NCBI GenBank assembly: GCA_020859985.1
Contig: JAJBVD010000020.1
Location: forward strand, 1-51,225
DNA from: Clostridiales bacterium
Lineage (GTDB): Bacteria; Bacillota; Clostridia; Lachnospirales; Lachnospiraceae
Direction of reading: 5' to 3'
Length of the DNA: 51,225 nt
The position numbers and the translations under genes are program-made. This document shows, one piece after another, positions 32,247-40,898 of this stretch (position 1 is its first letter; each line of letters begins with the position of its first letter). Below the pieces are notes generated by a model. It did no database searches and was not told the DNA's origin. It was given only the letters and a program-made list of their open reading frames with translations.

Positions 32247-32305
32247 GTAACTGTTCAGTACCTTTACAGCTATGGGGCACTGTCCTAAGTAGACATGAAG
32301 TCTAC
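32247..32305. repeat. Partial family A element upstream of hslO
   Basis: An inverted 27-nt module (32247-32273, three differences, one giving a G-U pair) is followed by GCACTGTCCT, as in the right end of A1, and a new perfect hairpin GTAGAC/GTCTAC (32289-32294, 32300-32305) 20-30 nt before the hslO ribosome binding site. Confidence 0.65.
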
Positions 32306-32339
32306 ATAGACAAGAATACAGAAATATGGGGACTATGAC

Positions 32340-33245
32340 ATGGATTATATAGTAAGGGCCGTAGCCGCGGATCAGCAGATTCGCGCGTTTGCGGCGACGA
32401 CAAAGGATATGGTGGAGACGGCGCGCCGGTATCACAACACAAGCCCGGTGGCGACGGCGGCATTGGGACGCCTGCTCACAGCCGGAGCGATGATGGGCGC
32501 GATGATGAAAGGGGAAAAAGATCTTCTGACCCTTCAGATCAAAGGGGACGGCCCGATCGGCGGGCTGACAGTCACGGCGGATTCGGCGGCAAATGTCAAA
32601 GGCTACGTGCACAATCCGGGCGTGTACCTTCCGGCGACGGAAAAGGGCAAGCTGGATGTGGGAGGCGCGGTCGGACGCGGGATTCTAAGCGTGATCCGCG
32701 ATCTGGGAATGAAAGAGCCGTATATTGGGCAGAGTAATCTGCAGACCGGCGAGATCGGCGACGACCTCACGTATTACTTTGCAGTGTCGGAGCAGGTGCC
32801 ATCGTCGGTGGGACTGGGTGTGCTGCTTGAAAGGAGCAGAGATGCACAGGATTTAGCTGAGATTGGGCAGGTCCGGCAGGCAGGCGGGTTCATTATTCAG
32901 CTGATGCCGTATACTTCGGATGAGATCATTGACCGATTGGAGCAGAAGCTTGCCAAGGTGAGGCCGGTCACGGCGATGCTGGACGATGGGATGAGCCCGG
33001 AAACCATTCTGGAGGAACTGCTCGGCGAGTTTGGGCTGGAGATTACGGAAACCATTCCGACGCACTATCACTGCGATTGTTCACGGGAGCGGATAGAGCG
33101 TGCGCTGATCAGCCTTGGCAAGAAGGAACTGGAGGAGATGATTGCGGACGGAGAACCGATCGAAGTCAACTGCCAGTTCTGTGATAAAAAGTATCAGGTG
33201 AGTGTGGAAGAACTGCGGGAGCTTTTGAATCTGGCCAGAAAATAA
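32340..33245 (+). CDS. hslO: Hsp33 redox-regulated chaperone
   Basis: 301-aa holdase chaperone activated by oxidation. The N-terminal domain contains RYHNTSPVATAALGRLLTAG and DGPIGGLTVTAD. The C-terminal zinc switch has CDC (in YHCDCSRERIERAL) and CQFC (in VNCQFCDKKYQ), the CxC-x27-32-CxxC pattern. Full length. A GGGGAC-type site precedes the ATG. It sits between a serine hydrolase and nadE without an evident operon partner; its leader carries part of repeat family A. Confidence 0.96.
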   Translation: MDYIVRAVAADQQIRAFAATTKDMVETARRYHNTSPVATAALGRLLTAGAMMGAMMKGEKDLLTLQIKGDGPIGGLTVTADSAANVKGYVHNPGVYLPATEKGKLDVGGAVGRGILSVIRDLGMKEPYIGQSNLQTGEIGDDLTYYFAVSEQVPSSVGLGVLLERSRDAQDLAEIGQVRQAGGFIIQLMPYTSDEIIDRLEQKLAKVRPVTAMLDDGMSPETILEELLGEFGLEITETIPTHYHCDCSRERIERALISLGKKELEEMIADGEPIEVNCQFCDKKYQVSVEELRELLNLARK

Positions 33246-33293
33246 CCATATAGTATTGAGCAGTTCAGTAATGAGTATCTGCGCCGGAAAAAA

Positions 33294-33360
33294 CGACAGA
33301 GCCTTTGGCCTGCTATGATGAACAGATAAAGAAAAGCTGATAAAAGCCCCGGCTCTGTCG
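33294..33360. other. Large hairpin between hslO and nadE
   Basis: CGACAGAGCC (33294-33303) pairs perfectly with GGCTCTGTCG (33351-33360) across a 47-nt loop that has weaker internal dyads. There is no T-run, so it is not an ordinary terminator. The nearby GAGCAGTTCAGTA (33257-33269) resembles family A ends. Confidence 0.55.
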
Positions 33361-33413
33361 ATTCTGGGATAATCATAAGTTGTGCATAAGAAAATAAAAA
33401 TGGGAGCGGATTG

Positions 33414-35423
33414 ATGAAGGACGGTTTTATAAAAGTGGCAGCGCTGTCACCGGAAATACGGGTAGCGGACTGTGTATACAATACGGAGAGCATCTGCGCC
33501 GGGATAGAGGAAGGCCTGCGGGAGCATGCGAAGATTCTGGTGTTTCCGGAGCTGTGTGTGACCGGCTACACCTGCGGGGATCTGTTCTGGCAGGAAACAC
33601 TTCTGGAGGCTGCGCGGGATTCGCTCTCAAAGCTGATCGCGTTTTCGGCGGGGAAGGATGCTCTGATTTTTGTCGGATTGCCTTTGGAAAGGAACGGAAA
33701 GCTATACAATGTGGCAGCTGCTTTTTCGGATGAAGAACTGCTGGGATTCGTGCCGAAACGGCATCTACCCAATTACAACGAATTTTATGAGGCAAGATAT
33801 TTTACTCCGGGCTGTGAAGAGGTTTCCTATATAAATTTCAATGGACAGACGGTTCCGTTCGGGATGAATCTGCTGTTTTATCCGGATGAAGGAACTGTTT
33901 TTGACGGCGCAGTTACAGAGAGAAGGCCTGGTGTGCAGCGGAAGTGCGGAATTGGTAGTGAGAGTCTTATGGGACGACTTTGCGTGGCGGCCGAGCTCTG
34001 CGAGGATCTCTGGGCGCCGAATCCGCCGAGTACGGCACACGCCCTTGCGGGTGCGAATGTGATCGTGAACTTGTCTGCGAGTGATGAAGTGATCGGAAAA
34101 AGCGATTATCGCAGAAATCTGGTCGCGGGACAGTCGGCGCGGCTGTTGTGCGGATACATTTACGCGAGCGCAGGGGAGGGCGAGTCCACGCAGGACGTGG
34201 TCTATGGCGGGCACTGTCTGCTGGCGGAGAATGGGCATATTCTGGCGGAGAACGGCTCCCTGACAGAGACGCTATCCGCGCGCTGCAAAATCACATATAC
34301 GGAGTTTGACCTCAGCCGTCTTAGCGCGGAGCGCAGGAGAAATACCACCTTCCAGGTATCGCCGGAATGGGAAAAGTATCTGCGCATACCGTTTCATTTA
34401 AACATGGAAGAAACCGTGCTGACGCGCGTCTTTGACAGGGCGCCTTTTGTACCGGACGCGGACGAGGAGCGCAGCCGCAGATGCGAGGAAATTTTGACGA
34501 TTCAGGCGCTTGGCCTGAAAAAGCGAATTCAGCATACGAAAGCGAAGAGTCTGGTGGTCGGCATTTCCGGCGGTCTGGATTCGACGCTTGCTCTGCTGGT
34601 GATGACCAGAGCCTGCGATCTGCTTGGCTTGCCGCGTGATACGATGATAGCTGTGACGATGCCTGGCTTTGGCACGACAGACCGCACTTACAACAATGCC
34701 TGCAGCCTGACGAAAGGTCTGGGAGCGAAGCTGCTCGAGGTGGACATCCGGGATGCGGTGAACATTCATTTCCGGGATATCGGGCAGAATCCCGAAGTGC
34801 ATGATGTGACCTATGAAAACGGACAGGCGCGGGAGCGGACGCAGATTCTGATGGATCTGGCGAATAAGACCGGAGGCCTGGTTATCGGCACCGGAGACAT
34901 GTCGGAGCTGGCGCTAGGTTGGGCGACCTACAACGGCGACCATATGTCGATGTACGGAGTGAACTGCTCTGTACCGAAGACGCTGGTGCGCCATCTGGTC
35001 CGCTATTACGCAGATACCTGCAAAGACCTGGCGGTCAGCGGGATCCTGTACGACGTGCTTGACACGCCGGTCAGCCCTGAGCTGCTGCCGCCGAAGGACG
35101 GGGAGATTTCGCAGAAGACGGAGGATCTGGTTGGGCCTTATGAGCTGCATGACTTTTTCCTGTATTATCTGTTGCGGTTTGGGTATCCTCCTGCGAAGAT
35201 TTACCGGATCGCAAAGCAGACGTTTCAGGGAGTCTATGACGAGGAGACGATTCTGAAATGGCTGAAAACCTTTTACCGCCGTTTCTTCGCACAGCAGTTT
35301 AAACGTTCCTGCATTCCGGACGGTCCCAAGGTTGGAAGCGTTGCACTTTCGCCGCGTGGGGATCTGCGTATGCCCAGCGATGCCAGCGTGCGGATCTGGA
35401 TGGATGAACTGGAAAGACTATGA
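33414..35423 (+). CDS. nadE: Glutamine-hydrolysing NAD+ synthetase
   Basis: 669 aa. An N-terminal nitrilase-type glutaminase domain (FPELCVTGYTCGDLF with the catalytic Glu, LPNYNEFYEARYFTPG with the Lys region replaced by the family's usual context, and AAELCEDLWAPNPP with the catalytic Cys) is fused to a C-terminal ATP-pyrophosphatase synthetase domain (VVGISGGLDSTLALLVMTR, then GTGDMSELALGWATYNGDH). It amidates NaAD to NAD. The ATG at 33414 with GGAGCGG 6-7 nt upstream is preferred over the adjacent TTG. Length matches the fused form. Confidence 0.95.
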   Translation: MKDGFIKVAALSPEIRVADCVYNTESICAGIEEGLREHAKILVFPELCVTGYTCGDLFWQETLLEAARDSLSKLIAFSAGKDALIFVGLPLERNGKLYNVAAAFSDEELLGFVPKRHLPNYNEFYEARYFTPGCEEVSYINFNGQTVPFGMNLLFYPDEGTVFDGAVTERRPGVQRKCGIGSESLMGRLCVAAELCEDLWAPNPPSTAHALAGANVIVNLSASDEVIGKSDYRRNLVAGQSARLLCGYIYASAGEGESTQDVVYGGHCLLAENGHILAENGSLTETLSARCKITYTEFDLSRLSAERRRNTTFQVSPEWEKYLRIPFHLNMEETVLTRVFDRAPFVPDADEERSRRCEEILTIQALGLKKRIQHTKAKSLVVGISGGLDSTLALLVMTRACDLLGLPRDTMIAVTMPGFGTTDRTYNNACSLTKGLGAKLLEVDIRDAVNIHFRDIGQNPEVHDVTYENGQARERTQILMDLANKTGGLVIGTGDMSELALGWATYNGDHMSMYGVNCSVPKTLVRHLVRYYADTCKDLAVSGILYDVLDTPVSPELLPPKDGEISQKTEDLVGPYELHDFFLYYLLRFGYPPAKIYRIAKQTFQGVYDEETILKWLKTFYRRFFAQQFKRSCIPDGPKVGSVALSPRGDLRMPSDASVRIWMDELERL

Positions 35424-35447
35424 GAAAAGCATTGCTAAAAGTGCAGG

Positions 35448-35486
35448 GCGCGTTACGCTCACGGATGACTCGTGAGTGCGATGCGC
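35448..35486. other. 16-bp imperfect hairpin after nadE
   Basis: 35448-35463 pairs with 35471-35486 (CTCACG/CGTGAG core, outer GCGC/GCGC, three G-U pairs, one mismatch) around a 7-nt loop. A T-rich stretch follows after about 20 nt. It may act as an atypical terminator of nadE or be another mobile palindrome. The rest of the 35424-35676 gap is AT-rich and holds only the promoter below. Confidence 0.5.
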
Positions 35487-35603
35487 TCTTATAGTTTTAT
35501 AGAGGGCTTCGTTTTGTTTTCAGACATATCATTTCCTTGCCAAGAAATAAGTATCATAAACTATTTTTAACATTATAAAATGATAATAAATACAACAAAA
35601 GAC

Positions 35604-35633
35604 TTGACAAATAGTTAATATAAGTGGTAGGAT
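35604..35633 (+). promoter_or_regulatory. Promoter of the Rpn gene
   Basis: Perfect TTGACA (35604-35609), 18-nt spacer, TAGGAT (35628-35633). Confidence 0.65.
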
Positions 35634-35676
35634 ACAAACAACTTGCATAACACTCATACATAAAAAAGGAAACTAT

Positions 35677-36648
35677 TTGCCTATGGATGAAATCAATCAG
35701 ATCTTCGACAGAGTTTTTAAACGCATCTTTACATTCTCAGATAAAGCGATCACGAATCTGATCAATGGATTGTTTGATACGGATTATCCGCCGGACAGCC
35801 AGATAGAATATTCGAATCGAGAAAATACAAAAGCCGATCTAAAGCACACCTATTCCGATCTTTTCATCGTTATCAACAAGAAATGGCATTACCATCTGGA
35901 GGCTCAGATGTATCATGACAAGACGATTGTTATGAGAGTTTTCGAGTATGGGTTTTATCATGCGCTGGAAACCCGTGAGGACAACTGCACATTTCGTTTT
36001 CCTGAGCCGGTAGTAATCTACTTCTGCAATGTGGCTGATGTTCCGGAGACAAGCAGTATCCGTGTAATCCTGCCAGATCAGCGGGAATTTACTTACACTG
36101 TAAAGAATTACGTTTATCTTGCCCACGATATTGAAGAGCTGAACCGGAAGAAGATGATCGTCTTTATTCCTTTTCAGATGGTGCGGGTGAGAGATTTCCT
36201 GATGCCTGCCGGAAAGGCGCGGTTTCTTACAGAAAATGAGATAAAGGAATTGAAAAAATTTATCGACTCTGATATACTGGGAAGCATAAAAGCAAATTTG
36301 CAGATTGGAAATATCAAGCTGGAAGATTACAATCAGTTGCTTGAGCTTCTGAATATACTTTACCAGCAGATCATCCTACAGTATCAGAAGAAAGGGGGCG
36401 ACAAGGAGATGAAACCATTGCTTCCGGGAGCGCTGGAGCTTCCCAATGATAAATATCGTTTTCGAATCGATGAACTTGAAGCGGAGAATGCGACTCTCGC
36501 AGATAAGAATGCAATACTCACAAATGAAAAAGAGGCACTTGCTAATGAAAAAACAGTTTTGGAAGATAGAAACGCGGCTTTAGAAAGCGAGATGGAGCTC
36601 CTTCGCCGCAAGCTTCAGAAAATAGAGAATAGAAGTGAGGGACAGTGA
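35677..36648 (+). CDS. Rpn family recombination-promoting nuclease / PD-(D/E)XK transposase-like protein
   Basis: 323 aa from a TTG at 35677 (AAAGGA 6 nt upstream); the ATG at 35683 is an alternative but 12 nt from that site. The N-terminal nuclease core has the family's Asp and Glu-x-Gln: D61 in TYSDLFIVINKKW and E75-A-Q77 in HYHLEAQ. NGLFDTDYPPDS and FRFPEPVVIYF are further family blocks. The C-terminus (about 265-320) is a heptad-like coiled coil (LADKNAILTNEKEALANEK repeats) in place of the Gly-Arg-Glu-Glu tail of the relative at 2-178. Rpn proteins promote RecA-independent recombination in E. coli; in Clostridia they are abundant and often solitary. It has its own strong promoter. Confidence 0.85.
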   Translation: MPMDEINQIFDRVFKRIFTFSDKAITNLINGLFDTDYPPDSQIEYSNRENTKADLKHTYSDLFIVINKKWHYHLEAQMYHDKTIVMRVFEYGFYHALETREDNCTFRFPEPVVIYFCNVADVPETSSIRVILPDQREFTYTVKNYVYLAHDIEELNRKKMIVFIPFQMVRVRDFLMPAGKARFLTENEIKELKKFIDSDILGSIKANLQIGNIKLEDYNQLLELLNILYQQIILQYQKKGGDKEMKPLLPGALELPNDKYRFRIDELEAENATLADKNAILTNEKEALANEKTVLEDRNAALESEMELLRRKLQKIENRSEGQ

Positions 36649-36698
36649 TTGCATTATCCAGTTCATTTCACGGATTTCCAGAGATTTAGAATCTTTGC

Positions 36699-36727
36699 TT
36701 GAATTTTTACAGTGGTTGTAGTACACT
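36699..36727 (+). promoter_or_regulatory. Probable promoter of the cobalamin-riboswitch operon
   Basis: TTGAAT (36699-36704), 17-nt spacer, TACACT (36722-36727). It lies about 120 nt upstream of the riboswitch aptamer. Confidence 0.5.
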
Positions 36728-36846
36728 GTTTGCGGCAGAACGTACCGTACTGCGGCAAGCAGCGCGGAACTTTTATTATCGGAGTTGACGGACTGCCGCC
36801 ATAACTAAATAACGCAGCGGGTTCCGAATCAAGGGATAACTTTTAT

Positions 36847-37016
36847 CAGGCAGAAAGATTTTGTCGGTAAGAGGAAAGACTGCGATTTGGCTAAGAGGGA
36901 AACAGGTGTGAATCCTGTACGATCCCGTCACTGTATTTAAGGAGCGCGGCCGATATGCCACTGGGAAACCGGGAAGGCGGTCAGCGTGATGATCTATAAG
37001 CCAGGAGACCTGCCTG
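36847..37016 (+). ncRNA. Cobalamin riboswitch aptamer
   Basis: P1 strands CAGGCAG (36847-36853) and CTGCCTG (37010-37016) close the aptamer. Conserved core pieces appear in order: AGAGGGAAACAGGTGTGAATC (split by the usual loop), GATCCCGTCACTGTA, AAGGAGCG, GCCACTGG, CGGGAAGGCGG, GATGATCTATAAG and AAGCCAGGAGACCTGCC (the B12-box family core). These match the standard B12 element. Binding of a cobalamin should repress the chelatase/BtuFCD-type operon downstream. Hairpins at 37072-37093 and 37099-37118 precede an intrinsic terminator at 37131-37158. Confidence 0.95.
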
Positions 37017-37130
37017 CTGCACACGCGGAGGCTGTTTTTCTGCCAGCAGTATTCGGCAAGGATTGCAGCTTCGGACCACGGGGAATTGGTCTGCGAAAAG
37101 ATTGAAATTTTTCAATCTGATTTAGCTCAT

Positions 37131-37158
37131 CCTTTTGCCCTGTGTAAAAGGTTTTTTT
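37131..37158 (+). terminator. Riboswitch-associated intrinsic terminator
   Basis: CCTTTT (37131-37136) pairs with AAAAGG (37146-37151), followed by seven Ts (37152-37158). It lies 34 nt before the chelatase start and is the likely expression platform. A stable AGATTGAA/TTCAATCT hairpin (37099-37106, 37111-37118) lies just upstream. Confidence 0.75.
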
Positions 37159-37192
37159 CATTTTAAATCCATTTTCACAGGAGGAGAACAAC

Positions 37193-38812
37193 ATGAAGAA
37201 GAGAACAGTGAAAGCTCTTGCAGTCGCGCTTGCGATGTCCACCGTGTTTGCGATGGGTTCCGCGAACGTGCTTGCAGAGGAGGAGACGGAAGCGGCTGAA
37301 GCAGCTGCGGAAGTGTCAGACGAGGATCAGGCTGCGGCAGATGAAGTGGCTGCTCTGATCGATGCGATCTATGTTCAGGAGAGAACAGACGATACGGACG
37401 AGCAGTGTGCGGCGGCAAAAGAGGCATGGGACGCACTGACTGACGAGCAGAAAGAGCTGGTCGAGGGCGAGAACGCGGATCCGGATTATTTTGGCAGAGA
37501 TACCGGCGACGCATCTTTGGATGATGCCGGAAATGCCGATGAGATCGGCGAGAACGAGATTCTGGTCGTCAGCTTCGGCACATCCTTTAACGACAGCCGG
37601 GTTGAGGATATCAAGGCGATCGAGGACGCGATTGCTGAGGCATATCCGGACTGGTCGGTGAGAAGAGCGTTTACAGCGCAGATCATCATCAACCATATTC
37701 AGTCCCGTGACGGCGAGGCGATTGACAATATGCAGCAGGCGCTGGAGCGCGCAGTGGCAAACGGTGTGAAGAATCTGGTCGTACAGCCGACACATCTGAT
37801 GCATGGCGCAGAGTATGACGAGCTGGTCGAAGCGGTCAATGAGTATGCAGATCAGTTTGAGAGCGTAGCGATCGCGGAGCCGCTTCTCGGCGAGGTTGGC
37901 GAAGATGCGACCGTGATCAACGAGGATAAGGCGGCGGTAGCGGAAGCGATTGTCGCAGCGGCAGTAGAGAGCTCTGATTATGACAGCCTTGACGCGGTGG
38001 CTGAGGACGGCACCGCGATTGTGCTGATGGGTCATGGTACCTCTCATACGGCAAAGGTTTCCTACAGTCAGATGCAGACCCAGATGGAAGAGCTTGGCTA
38101 TGCGAATGTGTTCATCGGCACCGTTGAGGGTGAGCCGGAGGAGACCGCATGCGAAGCAGTCATCGAGGCAGTTGCGGCGGCTGGTTATACAAAAGTCATC
38201 CTTCGTCCGCTGATGGTAGTGGCAGGCGACCATGCGAATAACGATATGGCCGGTGAGGATGAGGATTCCTGGCTTTCCATGTTCAACGCATCCGGTCTCT
38301 TTGAGAGCGTAGATACGCAGATCGAAGGCATGGGCCGGATCGAAGCAATCGAGGAGCTCTATGTAGCTCATACCGCTGCTGCAATCGAGTCTATCGGTAC
38401 AGCAGACGAAGCGGAGACGGAAGATGCTACGGAGACCGCAGCGCTGGAGGACGGCGTATATACGGTAAATTTTAACACCGACAGCAGCATGTTTCACGTA
38501 AATGAGGCTCTGGACGGCAAGGCAACACTGACCGTGGAAAACGGTGAGATGACCGTCCATGTGACACTTGTATCAAAGAGTATCGTGAACCTCTACTACG
38601 GGCTGGCTGCGGATGCTGAAACAGACGGAGCAGTATTACTTGAGCCGACAACCGATACAGTGACCTACAGCGACGGCATGACGGAAGAAGTTTATGGATT
38701 TGATATTCCGGTTCCGGCGCTGGATGAGGAATTTGATGTTGCACTGATCGGCACAAAGGGTGTATGGTATGACCATAAGGTCAGCGTGACCGACCCGGTG
38801 GCGGCAGAGTAA
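37193..38812 (+). CDS. cbiK: Exported CbiK-type sirohydrochlorin cobaltochelatase with C-terminal NEAT-like domain
   Basis: 539 aa. A Sec signal peptide (MKKRTVKALAVALAMSTVFA, cleavage after VLA) is followed by an acidic linker (about 28-120) and a CbiK chelatase domain (about 122-400). Chelatase motifs are EILVVSFGTSFNDSR, QPTHLMHGAEYDEL, VLMGHGTSHTAK (H281, H285) and RPLMVVAGDHANNDMAGEDE (H347). These histidines correspond to the metal-binding pair of CbiK. From about residue 418 a beta-rich domain begins LEDGVYTVNFNTDSSMFHVN and ends WYDHKVSVTDP, resembling NEAT-like modules. CbiK normally inserts Co2+ into sirohydrochlorin in the cytoplasm; a periplasmic CbiK that binds heme is known in Desulfovibrio. 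Surface location here is inferred from the signal peptide. First gene after the cobalamin riboswitch; AGGAGGAG precedes the ATG. Confidence 0.9.
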   Translation: MKKRTVKALAVALAMSTVFAMGSANVLAEEETEAAEAAAEVSDEDQAAADEVAALIDAIYVQERTDDTDEQCAAAKEAWDALTDEQKELVEGENADPDYFGRDTGDASLDDAGNADEIGENEILVVSFGTSFNDSRVEDIKAIEDAIAEAYPDWSVRRAFTAQIIINHIQSRDGEAIDNMQQALERAVANGVKNLVVQPTHLMHGAEYDELVEAVNEYADQFESVAIAEPLLGEVGEDATVINEDKAAVAEAIVAAAVESSDYDSLDAVAEDGTAIVLMGHGTSHTAKVSYSQMQTQMEELGYANVFIGTVEGEPEETACEAVIEAVAAAGYTKVILRPLMVVAGDHANNDMAGEDEDSWLSMFNASGLFESVDTQIEGMGRIEAIEELYVAHTAAAIESIGTADEAETEDATETAALEDGVYTVNFNTDSSMFHVNEALDGKATLTVENGEMTVHVTLVSKSIVNLYYGLAADAETDGAVLLEPTTDTVTYSDGMTEEVYGFDIPVPALDEEFDVALIGTKGVWYDHKVSVTDPVAAE

Positions 38813-38890
38813 AACGTATTTTAAAAAGAGACGTGATGCGGCGGTTTTGAATCGAAAATCGCTGTGGAACGACAGGATTTGAAAGATTTG

Positions 38891-38926
38891 TCTGCCCTCG
38901 CTTTCACCGGCGGGGGCAGAATTTTA
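38891..38926 (+). terminator. Weak terminator/attenuator after the chelatase gene
   Basis: TCTGCCC (38891-38897) pairs with GGGCAGA (38914-38920), with a GC-rich interior, followed by ATTTTAT. The short T-run suggests partial termination before the binding-protein gene. Confidence 0.6.
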
Positions 38927-39030
38927 TGGTGCGCGGGGCAGGATAAGGTGTTTTGCGGCATAGCCGCACCCGGCCCGCGCCGGACGGACCGAGGAGAAGA
39001 ATATTCCCCATCCGATTAAGGAGAAAAAGC

Positions 39031-40896
39031 ATGAAACATAGAAAAACGTTGTTAACTGGAATTTTTCTTGCAGGCATGACTGGAATTACATTGGTTTTCG
39101 GGGAGGGGGTGCCCGCATTGGGGAATATGGGCGCTCCAATTATTGCCTCTGCTGCTGAAGACGGCTCAGAAGGTACGGACGCTGCAGACAATTTTTCGGA
39201 AGCTGCTGCTCTGAAAGAAACCGCGGGAACTGCACTCACAGAGCTCGGTCTTGAGGACGGCGTTTATCTGGTCGATGTGACCCTTTCCGGCGGCTCCGGC
39301 AGGGCGAGTGTGGAAAGTCCGGCCACGGTCACGATAGAGGACGGAAAGGCGACAGCGACTATCACATTCAGCAGCCCTTACTATGACTACATGCTTTTGG
39401 ACGGGGAGCGGTATGAGCCGGTGAACACGGAAGGAAATTCCACGTTTGAAATACCGGTCAGCGCCTTTGACTGTGAGATCGCGGTGACGGCGGATACGAC
39501 CGCGATGAGTACGCCGCATGAGATTGATTATACTCTGTGCTTTGACTCGGCATCGATCCGGACGGCAGATGAGGATGCAGAAAAAAGTACCGAAGACGAT
39601 ACGGAAACGGCCGATGCAGAAGGGGATACTGTATCCGTAGCGGAGAATGAGCCGGGTGCGACAGAGGATACGGGTGCCGCAGAAGATACAGAAGCAGCAG
39701 AAGATACAGGAGCGGCAGATTTGGCAGATGATACAGATTCCGTACGAAGCTATTCCTCCGGAGAGGACTGGTGCGGCCTCACATGGGAGAGTTCGCTGGA
39801 GCTTCTGTATGCGGAACAGTTTACCGTGGACTATTATGAGGGCGGCTATACAAGGATTGTGATCGCAGATGAAGATGTGTATCTTCTGGTACCGGAGACT
39901 GCAGATACATCAGATGACGGGGCATCTGCTGAAGCAGAATCAGAAACGGACATTGCGGCGGCAGCGGGGATGGATACCGAAACGGTTCTGGAAAGTCTGC
40001 CCAATGATGTAGTTGTCCTGCAGCAGCCGATTGAAAATATTTATCTGGTCGCTACTTCGGCGATGGACTTTTTTGTTTCATTGGACGCGTTGGATTCCAT
40101 CCGTCTTTCCGGTACGAACGCAGACGGCTGGTACATTGAGGAGGCGCAGGAGGCGATGGAGGCCGGGGACATTCTTTACGCCGGAAAATACAGCGCTCCT
40201 GACTATGAACTGATCCTTTCGGAAAACTGCGGGCTTGCCATTGAGTCCACAATGATTTATCATAACCCCGAGGTGCGGGAAAAGCTGGAGACCTTTGGCA
40301 TTCCTGTGCTCGTAGAACGCTCCAGCTATGAATCCCATCCGATGGGACGGACAGAGTGGATCAAGCTTTACGCCGTGCTTCTCGGTCTGGAGGACGAAGC
40401 GGAGGAAATCTTCAGCGAACAGGTAGCGAACGTGCAGGCGATTGAGTCAGAGGAGTCGCTTGAAAAAACAGTTGCATTTTTCTACATTACATCGGCTGGA
40501 GCTGCGAATGTCCGCAAATCCAATGACTATGTTGCGAAAATGATCGAGCTGGCGGGCGGTACTTACGTATTTGAAGATTTGGGCGAGGACGACAGCGCGA
40601 CATCTACGATCAATATGACGATGGAAGAATTTTATGCCGGAGCCTGTGACGCGGATTATATTATTTATAACAGCACGATTGACGGCGAACTCTATACGAT
40701 GGATGAGCTGCTCGGAAAGAGCGCGCTGCTGGCGGATTTTACGGCAGTGCAGAACGGAAATGTCTGGTGCACCGGGAAAAACCTGTTCCAGGAGACGACC
40801 TCTTTGGGTGATCTGATCGTGGAGATCCATACGATTCTTTCCGATGAGGACGTGGATGACGGTGAGCTGGAATATTTGCACCGGATCGAAGAATGA
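39031..40896 (+). CDS. BtuF/FepB-type ABC binding protein with N-terminal NEAT-like domain
   Basis: 621 aa from the ATG at 39031 (AAGGAG 7-8 nt upstream; the longer frame from 38953 adds an arginine-rich stretch without an RBS). A signal peptide (about 1-38, ending IIASAAED) lacks a lipobox Cys. A beta domain at about 68-170 (GLEDGVYLVDVTLSGGSG, VTIEDGKATATITFSSPYYD, VNTEGNSTFEIPVSAF) resembles NEAT-like modules and parallels the one in the chelatase. An acidic linker (about 175-235) precedes a class III binding-protein fold (about 240-620) with IPVLVERSSYESHPMGRTEW as the typical hinge-adjacent block. Together with the FecCD permease and ATPase downstream it should bind a corrinoid, heme or siderophore; the riboswitch favours a cobalamin-related ligand. 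Confidence 0.85.
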   Translation: MKHRKTLLTGIFLAGMTGITLVFGEGVPALGNMGAPIIASAAEDGSEGTDAADNFSEAAALKETAGTALTELGLEDGVYLVDVTLSGGSGRASVESPATVTIEDGKATATITFSSPYYDYMLLDGERYEPVNTEGNSTFEIPVSAFDCEIAVTADTTAMSTPHEIDYTLCFDSASIRTADEDAEKSTEDDTETADAEGDTVSVAENEPGATEDTGAAEDTEAAEDTGAADLADDTDSVRSYSSGEDWCGLTWESSLELLYAEQFTVDYYEGGYTRIVIADEDVYLLVPETADTSDDGASAEAESETDIAAAAGMDTETVLESLPNDVVVLQQPIENIYLVATSAMDFFVSLDALDSIRLSGTNADGWYIEEAQEAMEAGDILYAGKYSAPDYELILSENCGLAIESTMIYHNPEVREKLETFGIPVLVERSSYESHPMGRTEWIKLYAVLLGLEDEAEEIFSEQVANVQAIESEESLEKTVAFFYITSAGAANVRKSNDYVAKMIELAGGTYVFEDLGEDDSATSTINMTMEEFYAGACDADYIIYNSTIDGELYTMDELLGKSALLADFTAVQNGNVWCTGKNLFQETTSLGDLIVEIHTILSDEDVDDGELEYLHRIEE

Positions 40897-40898
40897 TC

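Noticed and set aside
37316-38560. 414-aa minus-strand frame opposite the chelatase gene
   Set aside because: It is a shadow of the GC-biased codon pattern of the exported chelatase, with no RBS and no recognisable motifs.
38953-39030. N-terminal extension of the BtuF-type protein
   Set aside because: It adds an arginine/proline-rich stretch before the signal peptide and lacks an RBS, whereas AAGGAG precedes the ATG at 39031.
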